Below are positions 36,067 to 45,131 of a DNA stretch of 64,000 nt, piece by piece. The notes below the pieces were generated by a model that was given only the letters and a program-made list of their open reading frames with translations, had not been told where the DNA came from and ran no database searches. How positions within the stretch are numbered: position 1 is the stretch's first letter; every line of letters begins with the position of its first letter. Source of the stretch: Fidelibacterota bacterium (GTDB taxonomy: Bacteria > Fidelibacterota > UBA8477 > JABMPR01); NCBI GenBank assembly GCA_016845065.1, contig JAERTG010000095.1, forward strand, positions 1 to 64,000. Direction: 5' to 3'. Position numbers and translations under genes: made by a program.

Positions 36067-37323
36067 ATGTACTTAAGAACTACAATCAAGACACTAAACG
36101 ACGCTTTCTTTATGGCTCTGGAAGCAATTCGGGATAACCTCCTCCGTTCCATACTTACTCTATTGGGCATAGTTATTGGAGTTTTCGCTATCATCGCCGT
36201 GATGACAGCCATCAGAACCCTGGAATCTTCCATCAACACAGGCTTAAATGTATTTGGTTCAGATGTTATTTTTATCCAGAAATCACCTGTCATTCAAATG
36301 GGAGACCACAACAGCCGTAGAAAATATTGGCGTCGACCAAACATTACCTACGATATGGCCTTGGAATTAAGGGATCGAATGTTGGGTGCTGAATTTGTCA
36401 GTGCTCAGGACGGAACCGGTGGGAAAACCATTCGATTTAAAAAAGAAACAACCAATCCCAACGTTGGTGTCCAGGGAGTGGATGAGTTTGGTTTGGAGGC
36501 GTTGAATCACAAGCTGGATTATGGCAGGAATTTCATCCCTGAGGATATTGAATATGGTCGTCGAGTTGTCATTCTTGGAACGGATGTTATCCAAAAGCTG
36601 TTTCCCTTTCAAGATCCTATTGATCAGACAATAAGTATTAACGGGATTGGATTCGATGTGATCGGAACCCTACAGCGCAAGGGAGAGATGTTTGGTCAAA
36701 GCCAGGACAATTTTGTCATCGTCCCTATCACTGCATACCTCCAGTATTACGGCAATCGCTGGACCTCGCTCGGAATTTCAATAAAAGCACCAGATGGTGA
36801 GAGCTTCGATTTAACGAAGGAAGAAGTTATCGATCAAATGAGAATAGTCCGGGGGTTGGGACCACTGGATGAGAACGATTTTGAAGTAACCTCAAATGAT
36901 GCGCTGATAGATACCTTTGGTTCTTTTACTGCAGGTATAAAGATGTTTGCCGGGGCAGTCAGTGTCATTGCCCTTGTAGTGGCTGGTATAGGTATCATGA
37001 ATATCATGCTGGTCTCAGTCAGCGAGCGCATCAAGGAAATCGGTATCCGCAAAGCTATTGGAGCAACCAGGAATAACATTCTCTTTCAATTCTTGCTGGA
37101 AGCTGTCTTCCTTTCTCTCATCGGTGGGGTCATTGGCGTGATGCTCGGTATTGGAGTTGGTAATATGGTTACGCTCGTGATGAAAAATGTGGCTCCAGTT
37201 ATCCCCATCGATTGGGTATTTATCGGCTTGGGCGTTTGTTCATTCATCGGGATTGTATTTGGTATCTACCCCGCATATAAAGCTGCAGGCCTGGATCCTA
37301 TCGAATCCTTACGCCACGAATAG
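36067..37323 (+). CDS. MacB/FtsX-type ABC permease, second copy
   Basis: This 418-residue paralogue of the preceding permease has the same build: N-terminal helix (about 28-50), periplasmic core (about 55-290) and three C-terminal helices with SERIKEIGIRKAIGATRNNI. The two permeases are clearly diverged in their periplasmic parts, which suggests a heterodimer rather than a recent duplication. The gene lies 5 bp after the first copy and 53 bp before the DUF4395 gene. Confidence 0.92.
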   Translation: MYLRTTIKTLNDAFFMALEAIRDNLLRSILTLLGIVIGVFAIIAVMTAIRTLESSINTGLNVFGSDVIFIQKSPVIQMGDHNSRRKYWRRPNITYDMALELRDRMLGAEFVSAQDGTGGKTIRFKKETTNPNVGVQGVDEFGLEALNHKLDYGRNFIPEDIEYGRRVVILGTDVIQKLFPFQDPIDQTISINGIGFDVIGTLQRKGEMFGQSQDNFVIVPITAYLQYYGNRWTSLGISIKAPDGESFDLTKEEVIDQMRIVRGLGPLDENDFEVTSNDALIDTFGSFTAGIKMFAGAVSVIALVVAGIGIMNIMLVSVSERIKEIGIRKAIGATRNNILFQFLLEAVFLSLIGGVIGVMLGIGVGNMVTLVMKNVAPVIPIDWVFIGLGVCSFIGIVFGIYPAYKAAGLDPIESLRHE

Positions 37324-37376
37324 CATAGCACGATTAATCCAGACAATCAAATGAGTTAAATTTTTTAAGGGGAAAT

Positions 37377-38036
37377 ATGAGTAGTATTGTAAAATTTGGA
37401 GAGGATGTAAAAGGGTATAACATCCCCGTGTTAAATGAGCGTGAAATCAGGGCCACAGCTGGAATACTCTTTCTCATCATGCTGTTTTCAATCCAGGCTG
37501 CTGCAGGTGAGGGGAATTTTACCCCCTTGAAATATGCAGTTACACTTTTCCTTACAGATATGTTGATCAGGGTTTTTATCAGTCCAAAGTATGCTCCTAC
37601 CCTCATTTTGGGACGATGGATTGTTAGAAAACAAACCCCAGAATATGTTGGTGCTCAGCAGAAGAAATTCGCCTGGTACATCGGGATTGCCATGGCCCTC
37701 GTCATGTTTGTTTTGATTGTCCTGGTTAACTCTTATAGTCCCATCACAGGTCTTATCTGCTTCATCTGCCTCATTTTCCTCTTTTTCGAATCCGCTTTTG
37801 GAATTTGTCTGGGATGCAAAGTTTATTCCTTGATTTACAAGGACAAGGCACAATACTGTCCGGGTGAAGTATGTGAATTAAAGGATAGGCAGGAAATCCA
37901 GAAGATATCAAAAGTACAATGGTTGATATTATTGGGTTTTGTAGTCTATGGCTTATTGATATTTGTAGGACTCAATGATTTTTATAGTAGTCCACCTTTT
38001 GATCTGTTGGGTCTAGAGGGAGCGATGCATAAATAG
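37377..38036 (+). CDS. DUF4395-family membrane protein
   Basis: This 219-residue protein has about five membrane helices and the marks of DUF4395: an N-terminal VLNEREIRATAGILFL, a central segment TDMLIRVFISPKYAPTLILGRWIV and the C-terminal FFESAFGICLGCKVYSLI with a CxxC pair. Two more cysteines follow (YCPGEVCELK). The conserved cysteines suggest redox or metal binding, which is inference. It is the last gene of the rightward envelope-transport run, and the strong terminator lies 14 bp after its stop. Confidence 0.85.
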   Translation: MSSIVKFGEDVKGYNIPVLNEREIRATAGILFLIMLFSIQAAAGEGNFTPLKYAVTLFLTDMLIRVFISPKYAPTLILGRWIVRKQTPEYVGAQQKKFAWYIGIAMALVMFVLIVLVNSYSPITGLICFICLIFLFFESAFGICLGCKVYSLIYKDKAQYCPGEVCELKDRQEIQKISKVQWLILLGFVVYGLLIFVGLNDFYSSPPFDLLGLEGAMHK

Positions 38037-38050
38037 CATGGATTGACCCT

Positions 38051-38094
38051 AAAAACAAAAAAGCCCCGCTATTTGGTGGGGCTTTTTTGTTTTT
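38051..38094. terminator. Bidirectional Rho-independent terminator
   Basis: A perfect 17-bp stem (38051-38067 with 38078-38094; core GCCCC/GGGGC flanked by A and T runs) closes a 10-base loop. It lies between the stops of the convergent DUF4395 and prolyl-tRNA synthetase genes and can serve both. Confidence 0.92.
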
Positions 38095-38198
38095 GGGATA
38101 TTGAGTATGTCGAAATGCTCAACATCCACCTGACTATCAATTTCCCTTAGGAAAATCAACTACGTTTACTTTATGCTCCAATGGTCAAGCTTGTTTGC

Positions 38199-39638
38199 CT
38201 AATATGCTTTTGCAAAAATGACTAGCTGGCTTGCTGGTTCACCTGTGTATACGCACCTGCCATTCTCAGAGGGTTGATCAAAAGGAATACACCGAATGGT
38301 AGCCTTGGTCTCGTTTTTGATCTTCTCTTCAACCTCAGCGGATCCATTCCAATAGGCCTTGATAAACCCACCTTTTGTTTCCAAAGTATCCTTGAAATCA
38401 CCCCAATTGTCCACCTCATGGGTATTCTCTTCACGGAAACTCAAGGCGCGTTGAAATAGGGCATCCTGTACAATATCTTGTTGATCTGACAGAAACTGTA
38501 CCAATTCAGATAACTGAATAAAATGTTTCTCCCCTGAATGGCGAATGACGACCACGGCGTGTCCCTTTTCGATATCCTTGGGACCAATCTCAACGCGCAT
38601 GGGTACACCACACATCTCCCATTCGTTGAATTTAAAGCCAGGTGAACTCTTCTCATCGTCATCCACATGGACACGAACTTCAGCCTGCTTCAAATCCGCT
38701 ACTATCTCATCCACCTTATCCATGACAAGATCCTTGGTATCTTTCCTGAATATTGGAATGAATACAACTTGATAGGGTGCAACTTTGGGAGGCAGGATTA
38801 ATCCCTTATCATCTCCATGGGACATGATCAATCCACCAACCAGACGGGTGCTGACACCCCAACTCGTCGCATAGACGAATTCTTCCTTGTTATCCTTGCT
38901 TTGAAAAGTGACCTCAAAAGCCTTGGCGAAATTCTGCCCAAGATTGTGACTGGTGCCGGCCTGCAATGCTTTTGTATCACGCATCATAGCTTCGATGGAG
39001 TAGGTGCTGACAGCTCCAGCAAACTTTTCAGATTCCGTTTTCTGTCCGGTAATTACGGGCATAGCCATGTAGTCTTCGGCAAAACGTCGATAGACTTCCA
39101 GCATTCTAAGGGTCTCTTCCTGGGATTCTTCAGGTGTGGCGTGAGCGGTATGGCCTTCCTGCCACAGAAACTCAGTTGTACGCAGGAATAGTCGTGTTCG
39201 CATTTCCCAGCGCACTACATTTGCCCATTGATTAATCAGAAGGGGCAGATCACGATATGATGATATCCACTTCTTATACATGTTCCAGATAATGGTTTCT
39301 GATGTAGGACGCACCACGAGAGGTTCTTCAAGTTTTTTACCACCACCATGGGTTACGACGGCGACCTCCGGGGCAAAACCCTCGACATGCTCAGCTTCTT
39401 TATGCATGAAATGCTCGGGAATAAACATGGGGAAGTAGGCATTTACATGGCCCGTGTCTTTAAACATTTGATTCAGGATGCCTTGAAAATTCTCCCAGAT
39501 TGCATAACCATACGGTCGAATAACCATAGTTCCTTTTACAGGACCATAATCAGCCAATTTGGCTTGCCTGACCACATCGGTATACCATTTTGAAAAATCT
39601 TCGCTCTGTTTTGTTACCCCTTTTGACACAACGGGCAT
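38199..39638 (-). CDS. proS: Prolyl-tRNA synthetase, short (archaeal/eukaryotic-type) form
   Basis: This 479-residue class II aminoacyl-tRNA synthetase charges tRNA-Pro. Visible motifs are [17 protein letters not shown] (motif 1 region), [24 protein letters not shown] (motif 2) and the motif 3 region around THNLGQ...[22 protein letters not shown], then the anticodon-binding domain and a C-terminal domain ending CIPFDQ...[10 protein letters not shown]. The protein is about 90 residues shorter than the E. coli type because the editing insertion is missing, as in the ProRS form shared with archaea and eukaryotes. It is monocistronic. Confidence 0.95.
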   Translation of the reverse strand: MPVVSKGVTKQSEDFSKWYTDVVRQAKLADYGPVKGTMVIRPYGYAIWENFQGILNQMFKDTGHVNAYFPMFIPEHFMHKEAEHVEGFAPEVAVVTHGGGKKLEEPLVVRPTSETIIWNMYKKWISSYRDLPLLINQWANVVRWEMRTRLFLRTTEFLWQEGHTAHATPEESQEETLRMLEVYRRFAEDYMAMPVITGQKTESEKFAGAVSTYSIEAMMRDTKALQAGTSHNLGQNFAKAFEVTFQSKDNKEEFVYATSWGVSTRLVGGLIMSHGDDKGLILPPKVAPYQVVFIPIFRKDTKDLVMDKVDEIVADLKQAEVRVHVDDDEKSSPGFKFNEWEMCGVPMRVEIGPKDIEKGHAVVVIRHSGEKHFIQLSELVQFLSDQQDIVQDALFQRALSFREENTHEVDNWGDFKDTLETKGGFIKAYWNGSAEVEEKIKNETKATIRCIPFDQPSENGRCVYTGEPASQLVIFAKAY

Positions 39639-39875
39639 CCTTTCTTATTAAACTAAAACCGTTTATTCGGCACAGCGATGCAATCATAACATAAGTACCC
39701 CCATGACACAACGACGAATAGAGTATAAATAGAACTCAGATTACCCGCTCATAGACACATTTATCCAGGAGTGATCAAGCGCAAATTGGCGTCCAACCTT
39801 CCTCACCCTGGACAATCAAACCTTGTCTAAACACTGGAAAACACTAGAATACGTGCCATATAGCGGAGGCATTTT

Positions 39876-41288
39876 ATCTCAAATCGCTTTACAATAATTC
39901 TTCTCCTTGGAACCAGCATGATAGCCTGGGGTAATCCATATCCTGATACAACAAAATTTGATCGGTCAGTACATGGCCGACCCTTTGAGCTTGAGGAGAT
40001 CATCGGCACAACCGTAATAGATGATATCCTCACTCCACAGAATGGCACTCCCACGTGGGTCACAACAGGTGAACTCAGCTCAGATACACTCTATTATGGA
40101 ATAGGTTCATCAACAGAATCCCAGGATGCTGCAGACAACAACGCCCGATTAAGCTTTGCTCAACATGTCGAAGTGAGCGTCCAGAGCATAGCTACCCAGC
40201 AAATTGAGGAAAATAAGGATAGATTGGAAGAGAACTACAGCTACGAATCGCTGGTCTCTACCAACATGAATCTACGCAGTGTTAAAATTACTGCCCGACA
40301 TATCTCCCCAGATTCTTCCTATCATAGCTTGATTAGTTATGGAAAATCCACTTACCATCGCCTGGTCACTCAGGAAATTCAAATTTCCCTGGAAGCAAAT
40401 ATCCGGCAACAAGAATTGGCACATCAAGCTACGGAAGCACTGAGAGCTGACTCACTGAGACATAAGATTACGATGGATAGTCTGGCTCTGGGTCGGAAAC
40501 AGGCTGTCATTGATTCCCTGGATCATATCTTGAAGATGGAGGAGGCCAGAATCAGACAGGAACAGGACAGGGTGGAACTCATTAAGAGTCAGTCCGCTGC
40601 CTTTCTTAGAATTAAACCTCGCTATGAGCTCATTGATGTCCCTACGGCTTCTACCCCTAGAACCTGGATCTATGCCTCTGGTAGATGGAACCCTGATACT
40701 GAAGATATCCGGCAAATCAAAGCAGGAATCTCCATGTGGTTGATAAGTGCGGAGGCCAATATCTGGGCTACAGAATCGGTAATTGATCAAACAGACTTCC
40801 TACTCAAGCTTCAAGTACTACCCGAGCGTGGTGAAATTTATAAAGTCAGTTTGGCGTTTGGCTTAGTTGACTATCTCTCAGCATTCTCCATAGAAAATCG
40901 AACTCGATTGCAGGAAGAGGGTGGCTACAAAAAGCTCATCAGCATTGTAGAGGACGAGCTTAAAGATCCCTATGCACATAACTCTTCATTTTTTGTTACC
41001 GGAACTGTAGGACTTCCTCAGATGAACAATCATCTTTCAATGTATATAGACAAGCGTAAAATTTCGCTGGCCAATATCTGGTATCCTTTCCCCAGGAACA
41101 TGGGTGACGCCATCAGTATTATCAGCCAATTAGATTATATCAGTTCAGAGTACTATCGGAATCAATTTGGTGATGAAATTCAGTGGCAATTTGGGATTCG
41201 GCTAATAGCCAGCCCCGATCGGTTCGCCACGATGATCAGCTATGAAGACCATGAGGTCTGGATGCTGAATTTCGAATTTCAGTACTAA
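39876..41288 (+). CDS. Exported LPP20-like protein, possibly starting at AUC
   Basis: The first in-frame ATG (39918) gives MIAWGNPYPD and no signal peptide. The frame stays open upstream to a TAG at 39861 and encodes a typical signal (FTIILLLGTSMIAWG). The only strong ribosome-binding site, GGAGG at 39865-39869, lies six bases before an in-frame ATC at 39876, so an AUC start is the best fit; a sequence error is the alternative. The mature protein has an LPP20-like region (YYGIGSSTESQDAADNNARLSFA), a charged coiled coil (about 170-225 counted from the ATG) and a C-terminal domain of unknown type. Proteins with LPP20 domains are usually envelope lipoproteins; this one has no lipobox. Monocistronic. 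Confidence 0.7.
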   Translation: MSNRFTIILLLGTSMIAWGNPYPDTTKFDRSVHGRPFELEEIIGTTVIDDILTPQNGTPTWVTTGELSSDTLYYGIGSSTESQDAADNNARLSFAQHVEVSVQSIATQQIEENKDRLEENYSYESLVSTNMNLRSVKITARHISPDSSYHSLISYGKSTYHRLVTQEIQISLEANIRQQELAHQATEALRADSLRHKITMDSLALGRKQAVIDSLDHILKMEEARIRQEQDRVELIKSQSAAFLRIKPRYELIDVPTASTPRTWIYASGRWNPDTEDIRQIKAGISMWLISAEANIWATESVIDQTDFLLKLQVLPERGEIYKVSLAFGLVDYLSAFSIENRTRLQEEGGYKKLISIVEDELKDPYAHNSSFFVTGTVGLPQMNNHLSMYIDKRKISLANIWYPFPRNMGDAISIISQLDYISSEYYRNQFGDEIQWQFGIRLIASPDRFATMISYEDHEVWMLNFEFQY

Positions 41289-41293
41289 ACATT

Positions 41294-42919
41294 TTACCAG
41301 TCAATATTTGGATTTAACATTAACAATTCAGATGGCAGTGTCTGGTAAAGACCAAGACGTCTCCAACTATCTCTAAATGCAGCTTCAGTACTGGGTCTGC
41401 TGATTAAAGCTGCTTCATCCCCATCATAAAAAAGCACAAAATCCAGGTTGATAGAATCATATTCCTTATCAAACTGTTTGACCATAATATTCACTGGTGT
41501 CATCATTCTACCCGCAACTTTTTCCGTGTTGAAAGCGATACCACCAAAGGTCCCACTTGGTTCAAAGGCCTTGTAAACCAACTCGGAACAAACCAATGTG
41601 GAATCCGTGAGGAAATCAAAGTTATAATCATATCCGCTGCCATGATACCTGAACGCATTGTAAATCGATGTGGCAGTCTCCACTTTTGATATACGGGGTC
41701 TGACCGCCCCCAGTCCATCACATGTCAGTGAATGCGACAGGGTCTGAAAAATGACACCTCGGCCAACTGCTTCCAGAACATTTTGTACACCGATAGAATC
41801 GGGTTGCATTATGTGGCTGGCATAGGCTGTTGGATAGCTCTTTTGTAACAGCTCCTCGAAGGATCCGCTCTCAACCCCTTTACTCCTAACCCATGACTTG
41901 ACTCTGTTATCATCAAAAAGTTGGATTCTTTCATCCGGGCTCCCCACAAACAGAGCTGTATGTGTCCAATAACCTGGAATACCCGCATTGGTCAATTCCC
42001 ACTCTCTCCTTTGAAACATGATGTCGCCTGGTTCTAGCTGAGCGTGAATGTCAATAACATTCTGGGGTGAAATTAAGTGCCCCACCTCACGAGAAATCTT
42101 GGCGTGACCTGCCCATTTAGCGAAATCTTTTTGAATAGGAAACCACCAAGAGAAGGTTTCCTCCTCAATCATATCAAAGGCATGTTGAACACTTAACCTG
42201 ACACCATAATCGATGCCCAGACTGGTGTTGTATCCCTCAAGCATGGCTATTTTTGTATAAAAGGGATTCACCTCCGGTCGTCTGTCCCGATAGATGACCT
42301 GTAAAGCTCCGAATTCAGCTGCCTGCCTTGCATGAAGAAAATGTGTCTTGAATTGTGAATAGCTTTCAGCCTGAAGACCATAATCCAGATTGGCCTCATT
42401 GAGAACAGTCGGTAGAGCTTCGTTTCGTTCAAGGATATTGATTAAATGAACGGCGCGAGAACTTTGAACCAGAAAGGCCATATAATAGCTGACGAAACCA
42501 TTAAATTCTATTTCTCCCGCGATGTGTTTGTAAAATTGCTGATTATGATACCGTACAAGGTCTAGATGTGCCATGTAGTCGAGCACGCCTGCCCAGAGGG
42601 TGACAAGTTCTTCTCTCTCTTCAGGATTTGGTTTTTTAAAATGCTCTGTTTTATCTAATCCAAATTTAGAACCATGACTTTCCAGATACTCAAGCGTGGA
42701 GTCCAACCCTTTTTGAAGCTGCTCTATCTCAGCCTGATAATTTGAACTTGATAAGGAAATATTTGGCGGCGGTGAAATTGCACAGGACACCACTGTAAAG
42801 ATTGCAATCAGTATGGCTATGTTTCTTGAGGCTAGCGTAATATGTACTTTATTCGTGATTTCCTGTCCTTTTCTGATCTTTATATCTTCACGAATATTTT
42901 CTTGCTGTACAAATACCAC
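41294..42919 (-). CDS. Lipoprotein with permuted NlpC/P60 (peptidase C92, YiiX-like) domain
   Basis: This 541-residue protein has a lipobox TVVSC ending at Cys46. An N-terminal helical domain of about 240 residues precedes a permuted papain-like domain of the YiiX/YebB type, in which the catalytic His comes first (LEPGDIMFQ...GYWTHTALFVG, His320) and Cys later (LVCSELVYKAF, Cys444). Such enzymes act on amide or ester bonds in the envelope. The signal region is long: the ATG at 42919 overlaps the upstream acyltransferase gene by 40 bp, and a later start may be used. Same strand as the acyltransferase, so probably one operon. Confidence 0.82.
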   Translation of the reverse strand: MVFVQQENIREDIKIRKGQEITNKVHITLASRNIAILIAIFTVVSCAISPPPNISLSSSNYQAEIEQLQKGLDSTLEYLESHGSKFGLDKTEHFKKPNPEEREELVTLWAGVLDYMAHLDLVRYHNQQFYKHIAGEIEFNGFVSYYMAFLVQSSRAVHLINILERNEALPTVLNEANLDYGLQAESYSQFKTHFLHARQAAEFGALQVIYRDRRPEVNPFYTKIAMLEGYNTSLGIDYGVRLSVQHAFDMIEEETFSWWFPIQKDFAKWAGHAKISREVGHLISPQNVIDIHAQLEPGDIMFQRREWELTNAGIPGYWTHTALFVGSPDERIQLFDDNRVKSWVRSKGVESGSFEELLQKSYPTAYASHIMQPDSIGVQNVLEAVGRGVIFQTLSHSLTCDGLGAVRPRISKVETATSIYNAFRYHGSGYDYNFDFLTDSTLVCSELVYKAFEPSGTFGGIAFNTEKVAGRMMTPVNIMVKQFDKEYDSINLDFVLFYDGDEAALISRPSTEAAFRDSWRRLGLYQTLPSELLMLNPNIDW

Positions 42920-44052
42920 AGAATGGCTAACCAGAATGCGATATTCGTGAGGGCGTAGAGTAGAGAGCCATTGAGGTTTCCAGCAAGGGGTATATATATC
43001 CCTGTGTATAGAGCATGCTTAATAGAAACTATCTCACCCTCAGCATTCGTGGTTTTTACCATGTACATTAAACGTCCTATAATTCCTGATCCTACGAATA
43101 CCACCAGGGCATTACTTCCAAAAACTATGGCAGGTTTAATCCAGAAATCCATCTTTTTCACATCAATGAGATAAGAGCTGACAACAATCATCATAATTGC
43201 CAACCCATCCATAGTGATAACATAGGAGACGGTCCATAACTGCTTGTTGATGGGCTCAATCAGACTCAGGAGTGAGCCAGCAAAAAAAACCATGATACCA
43301 ATAACACTTAAATTACTGAGCTTTTCCTGATGATCGATTGGTTTGCGTAGATATTCTCCCAGCCAGAACCCACTCATTAAGGTTGCAACTGCAGGAAGCG
43401 TTGATAAGAAACCTTCTGGATCAAATGGAACCCCAGTACCACCATATAGATGCGCTTCACCAAAAAGCAGGATATCCATGTATCTGATAAAATTATCAGC
43501 GAGTTCAAAGCTGCCTGCTCCCCAATCATTCACAAGGGGTACGCGCATAAAAAACTCATAAATAATTATCAGCGTACCGACGGCAAATATTCTGGAAAAG
43601 GTTCTAGGGAAATATAGAATGATCAGTCCACCGATGAGATAACTCAGACCGATCCTCTGTAAAACACCCCAATAACGCAAGGTAAGAAATCGCCTGAAAA
43701 TATCCATGAATTCGAAATCCGCTGCCATTTGAGCGTTGAGGGGTATGTTAAAAGGGAAGCCATTCAAAAAGAGACCCAAGCCAATGATGATTGCGCCTCT
43801 GGACCAGACCTTTCTCTTGAGTGCTGCCACATCGGAGCCAGCCTCCAAACGTTTCCCAAAACTCAGAGCCATGGCCACACCAACGATGAAAAGGAAAAAT
43901 GGAAAGACCAGATCAGTGGGTGTCCACCCATGCCATTTGGCATGACGGAGGGGTCCATAGATATGTGACCAACTTCCAGGATTATTGACCAGTATCATCA
44001 AGCCGACGGTCAAACCGCGAAATACATCCAGAGAAATCATTCGATCTTTCAT
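42880..44052 (-). CDS. Membrane acyltransferase, HGSNAT/NagX (DUF5009) family
   Basis: This 390-residue integral membrane protein has about ten helices. The N-terminus MISLDVFRGLTVGLMILVNNPG and the HGWTPTDLVFPFFLFIVGVAM segment are the hallmark of the heparan-alpha-glucosaminide N-acetyltransferase/NagX family, which transfers acetyl groups across a membrane to amino sugars. The likely role here is acetylation of an envelope glycan or amino-sugar uptake, which is inference. The stop overlaps the C92 lipoprotein start by 40 bp, so the pair is probably coexpressed. Confidence 0.85.
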   Translation of the reverse strand: MKDRMISLDVFRGLTVGLMILVNNPGSWSHIYGPLRHAKWHGWTPTDLVFPFFLFIVGVAMALSFGKRLEAGSDVAALKRKVWSRGAIIIGLGLFLNGFPFNIPLNAQMAADFEFMDIFRRFLTLRYWGVLQRIGLSYLIGGLIILYFPRTFSRIFAVGTLIIIYEFFMRVPLVNDWGAGSFELADNFIRYMDILLFGEAHLYGGTGVPFDPEGFLSTLPAVATLMSGFWLGEYLRKPIDHQEKLSNLSVIGIMVFFAGSLLSLIEPINKQLWTVSYVITMDGLAIMMIVVSSYLIDVKKMDFWIKPAIVFGSNALVVFVGSGIIGRLMYMVKTTNAEGEIVSIKHALYTGIYIPLAGNLNGSLLYALTNIAFWLAILWYLYSKKIFVKI

Positions 44053-44243
44053 TCAGGCTCCTTTAATTGATGAGCATAACGATGATCACAAAATAGTAGG
44101 GGAAGGTTAATATGCACTTGAGATTTAATAAGAGATCCAAATACTTCAGACAATTGAATGCGAATGGTTTAATATTTGCTTTGAGCAATCATGACTAATC
44201 CACATCAATTCTAGAATGATAGAATGATGGGCATACTTCACAC

Positions 44244-44273
44244 TTGAAATTTGTTTTGGGGAGATGATATTTA
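44244..44273 (+). promoter_or_regulatory. Candidate promoter of frdCAB
   Basis: TTGAAA (44244-44249) and TATTTA (44268-44273) are 18 bases apart, about 70 bp before the frdC start. The -10 match is only moderate. No other promoter-like pair stands out in the 290-bp gap. Confidence 0.35.
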
Positions 44274-44342
44274 CCCTGTGCTAAACCAACAATCGAAACG
44301 GCAATTTACCCTAGCCTTTAAACATAGATCGGAGATGGTATC

Positions 44343-45131
44343 ATGACTGGTATTGATACTGAACTATACCCGAAAGCGGAAACTCGACATAGTAAAAAGA
44401 GCAGCGCTTTCAAAAATGCACAGAAAGCTTTACGAGATGAGCGTATCAGTGGTATTACTGGTGCTTTTTTGGCCATGTTCATCTGGGGACACCTCCTGGC
44501 AGAGTCTTCAATTATTTTTGGCAAAGAAACCTACAATATGGTTGCCAATTTCATGGAGCATACGGTTCCCATGGCTCAACCAGTTCTCCTTGTTGTGACC
44601 ATAGCCTTTTTTGTCCACTTCATTTGGGCCAGTCGGAAGATTCCAGGCAAACTCCGCGAAAGAAAACGAATGTTGGAATTAGGTCAGAAACTGCAGCAAT
44701 CCAATAAGGGGTGGCAACAAGATCCTAAATCAGATATCAAGCTGAGATCACACTTTGAAACCTCACTATGGATTACCCAGGTTCGCACCGGGATGATCGT
44801 TTTGGCTGCTGGATCCTTCCACCTGGTATTGGTCACCTGGAACCTGTTTTCAGATATGGGCTATGTTGGTCAGCCCCTTGGTTACACAGCTGATCTTACT
44901 GTATCACGAATGAGCAGTGGTCTTTGGATCCTCTACTCTGTACTCATGGCTTCTGTGGTAGCTCATATGGCCATCGGCGTCTATCGCCTCCTGGTTAAGT
45001 GGTTGGCTGACACCTGGTTTGTTCGAAACTACGCCAAAGCATTTTTCTATCTACTATTTACCTTTTATATCGTGCTGGGCACCATCACCATCATTAGCGC
45101 TTCCGGTGCCTGGGAAGGATTATTCTCATGA
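44343..45131 (+). CDS. frdC: Fumarate reductase/succinate dehydrogenase cytochrome b subunit
   Basis: This 262-residue membrane protein has five helices and histidines placed as in the dihaem cytochrome b of the Wolinella-type enzyme: GHLL in helix 1, MEHTVP in or near helix 2, GSFHLVLV in helix 4 and VAHMAIGVYRL in helix 5. It anchors the flavoprotein and iron-sulphur subunits and exchanges electrons with quinone. The single large anchor and the C-A-B gene order match the epsilonproteobacterial and Bacteroidetes form. A GGAG ribosome-binding site precedes the start. It overlaps frdA by 4 bp. Confidence 0.92.
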   Translation: MTGIDTELYPKAETRHSKKSSAFKNAQKALRDERISGITGAFLAMFIWGHLLAESSIIFGKETYNMVANFMEHTVPMAQPVLLVVTIAFFVHFIWASRKIPGKLRERKRMLELGQKLQQSNKGWQQDPKSDIKLRSHFETSLWITQVRTGMIVLAAGSFHLVLVTWNLFSDMGYVGQPLGYTADLTVSRMSSGLWILYSVLMASVVAHMAIGVYRLLVKWLADTWFVRNYAKAFFYLLFTFYIVLGTITIISASGAWEGLFS

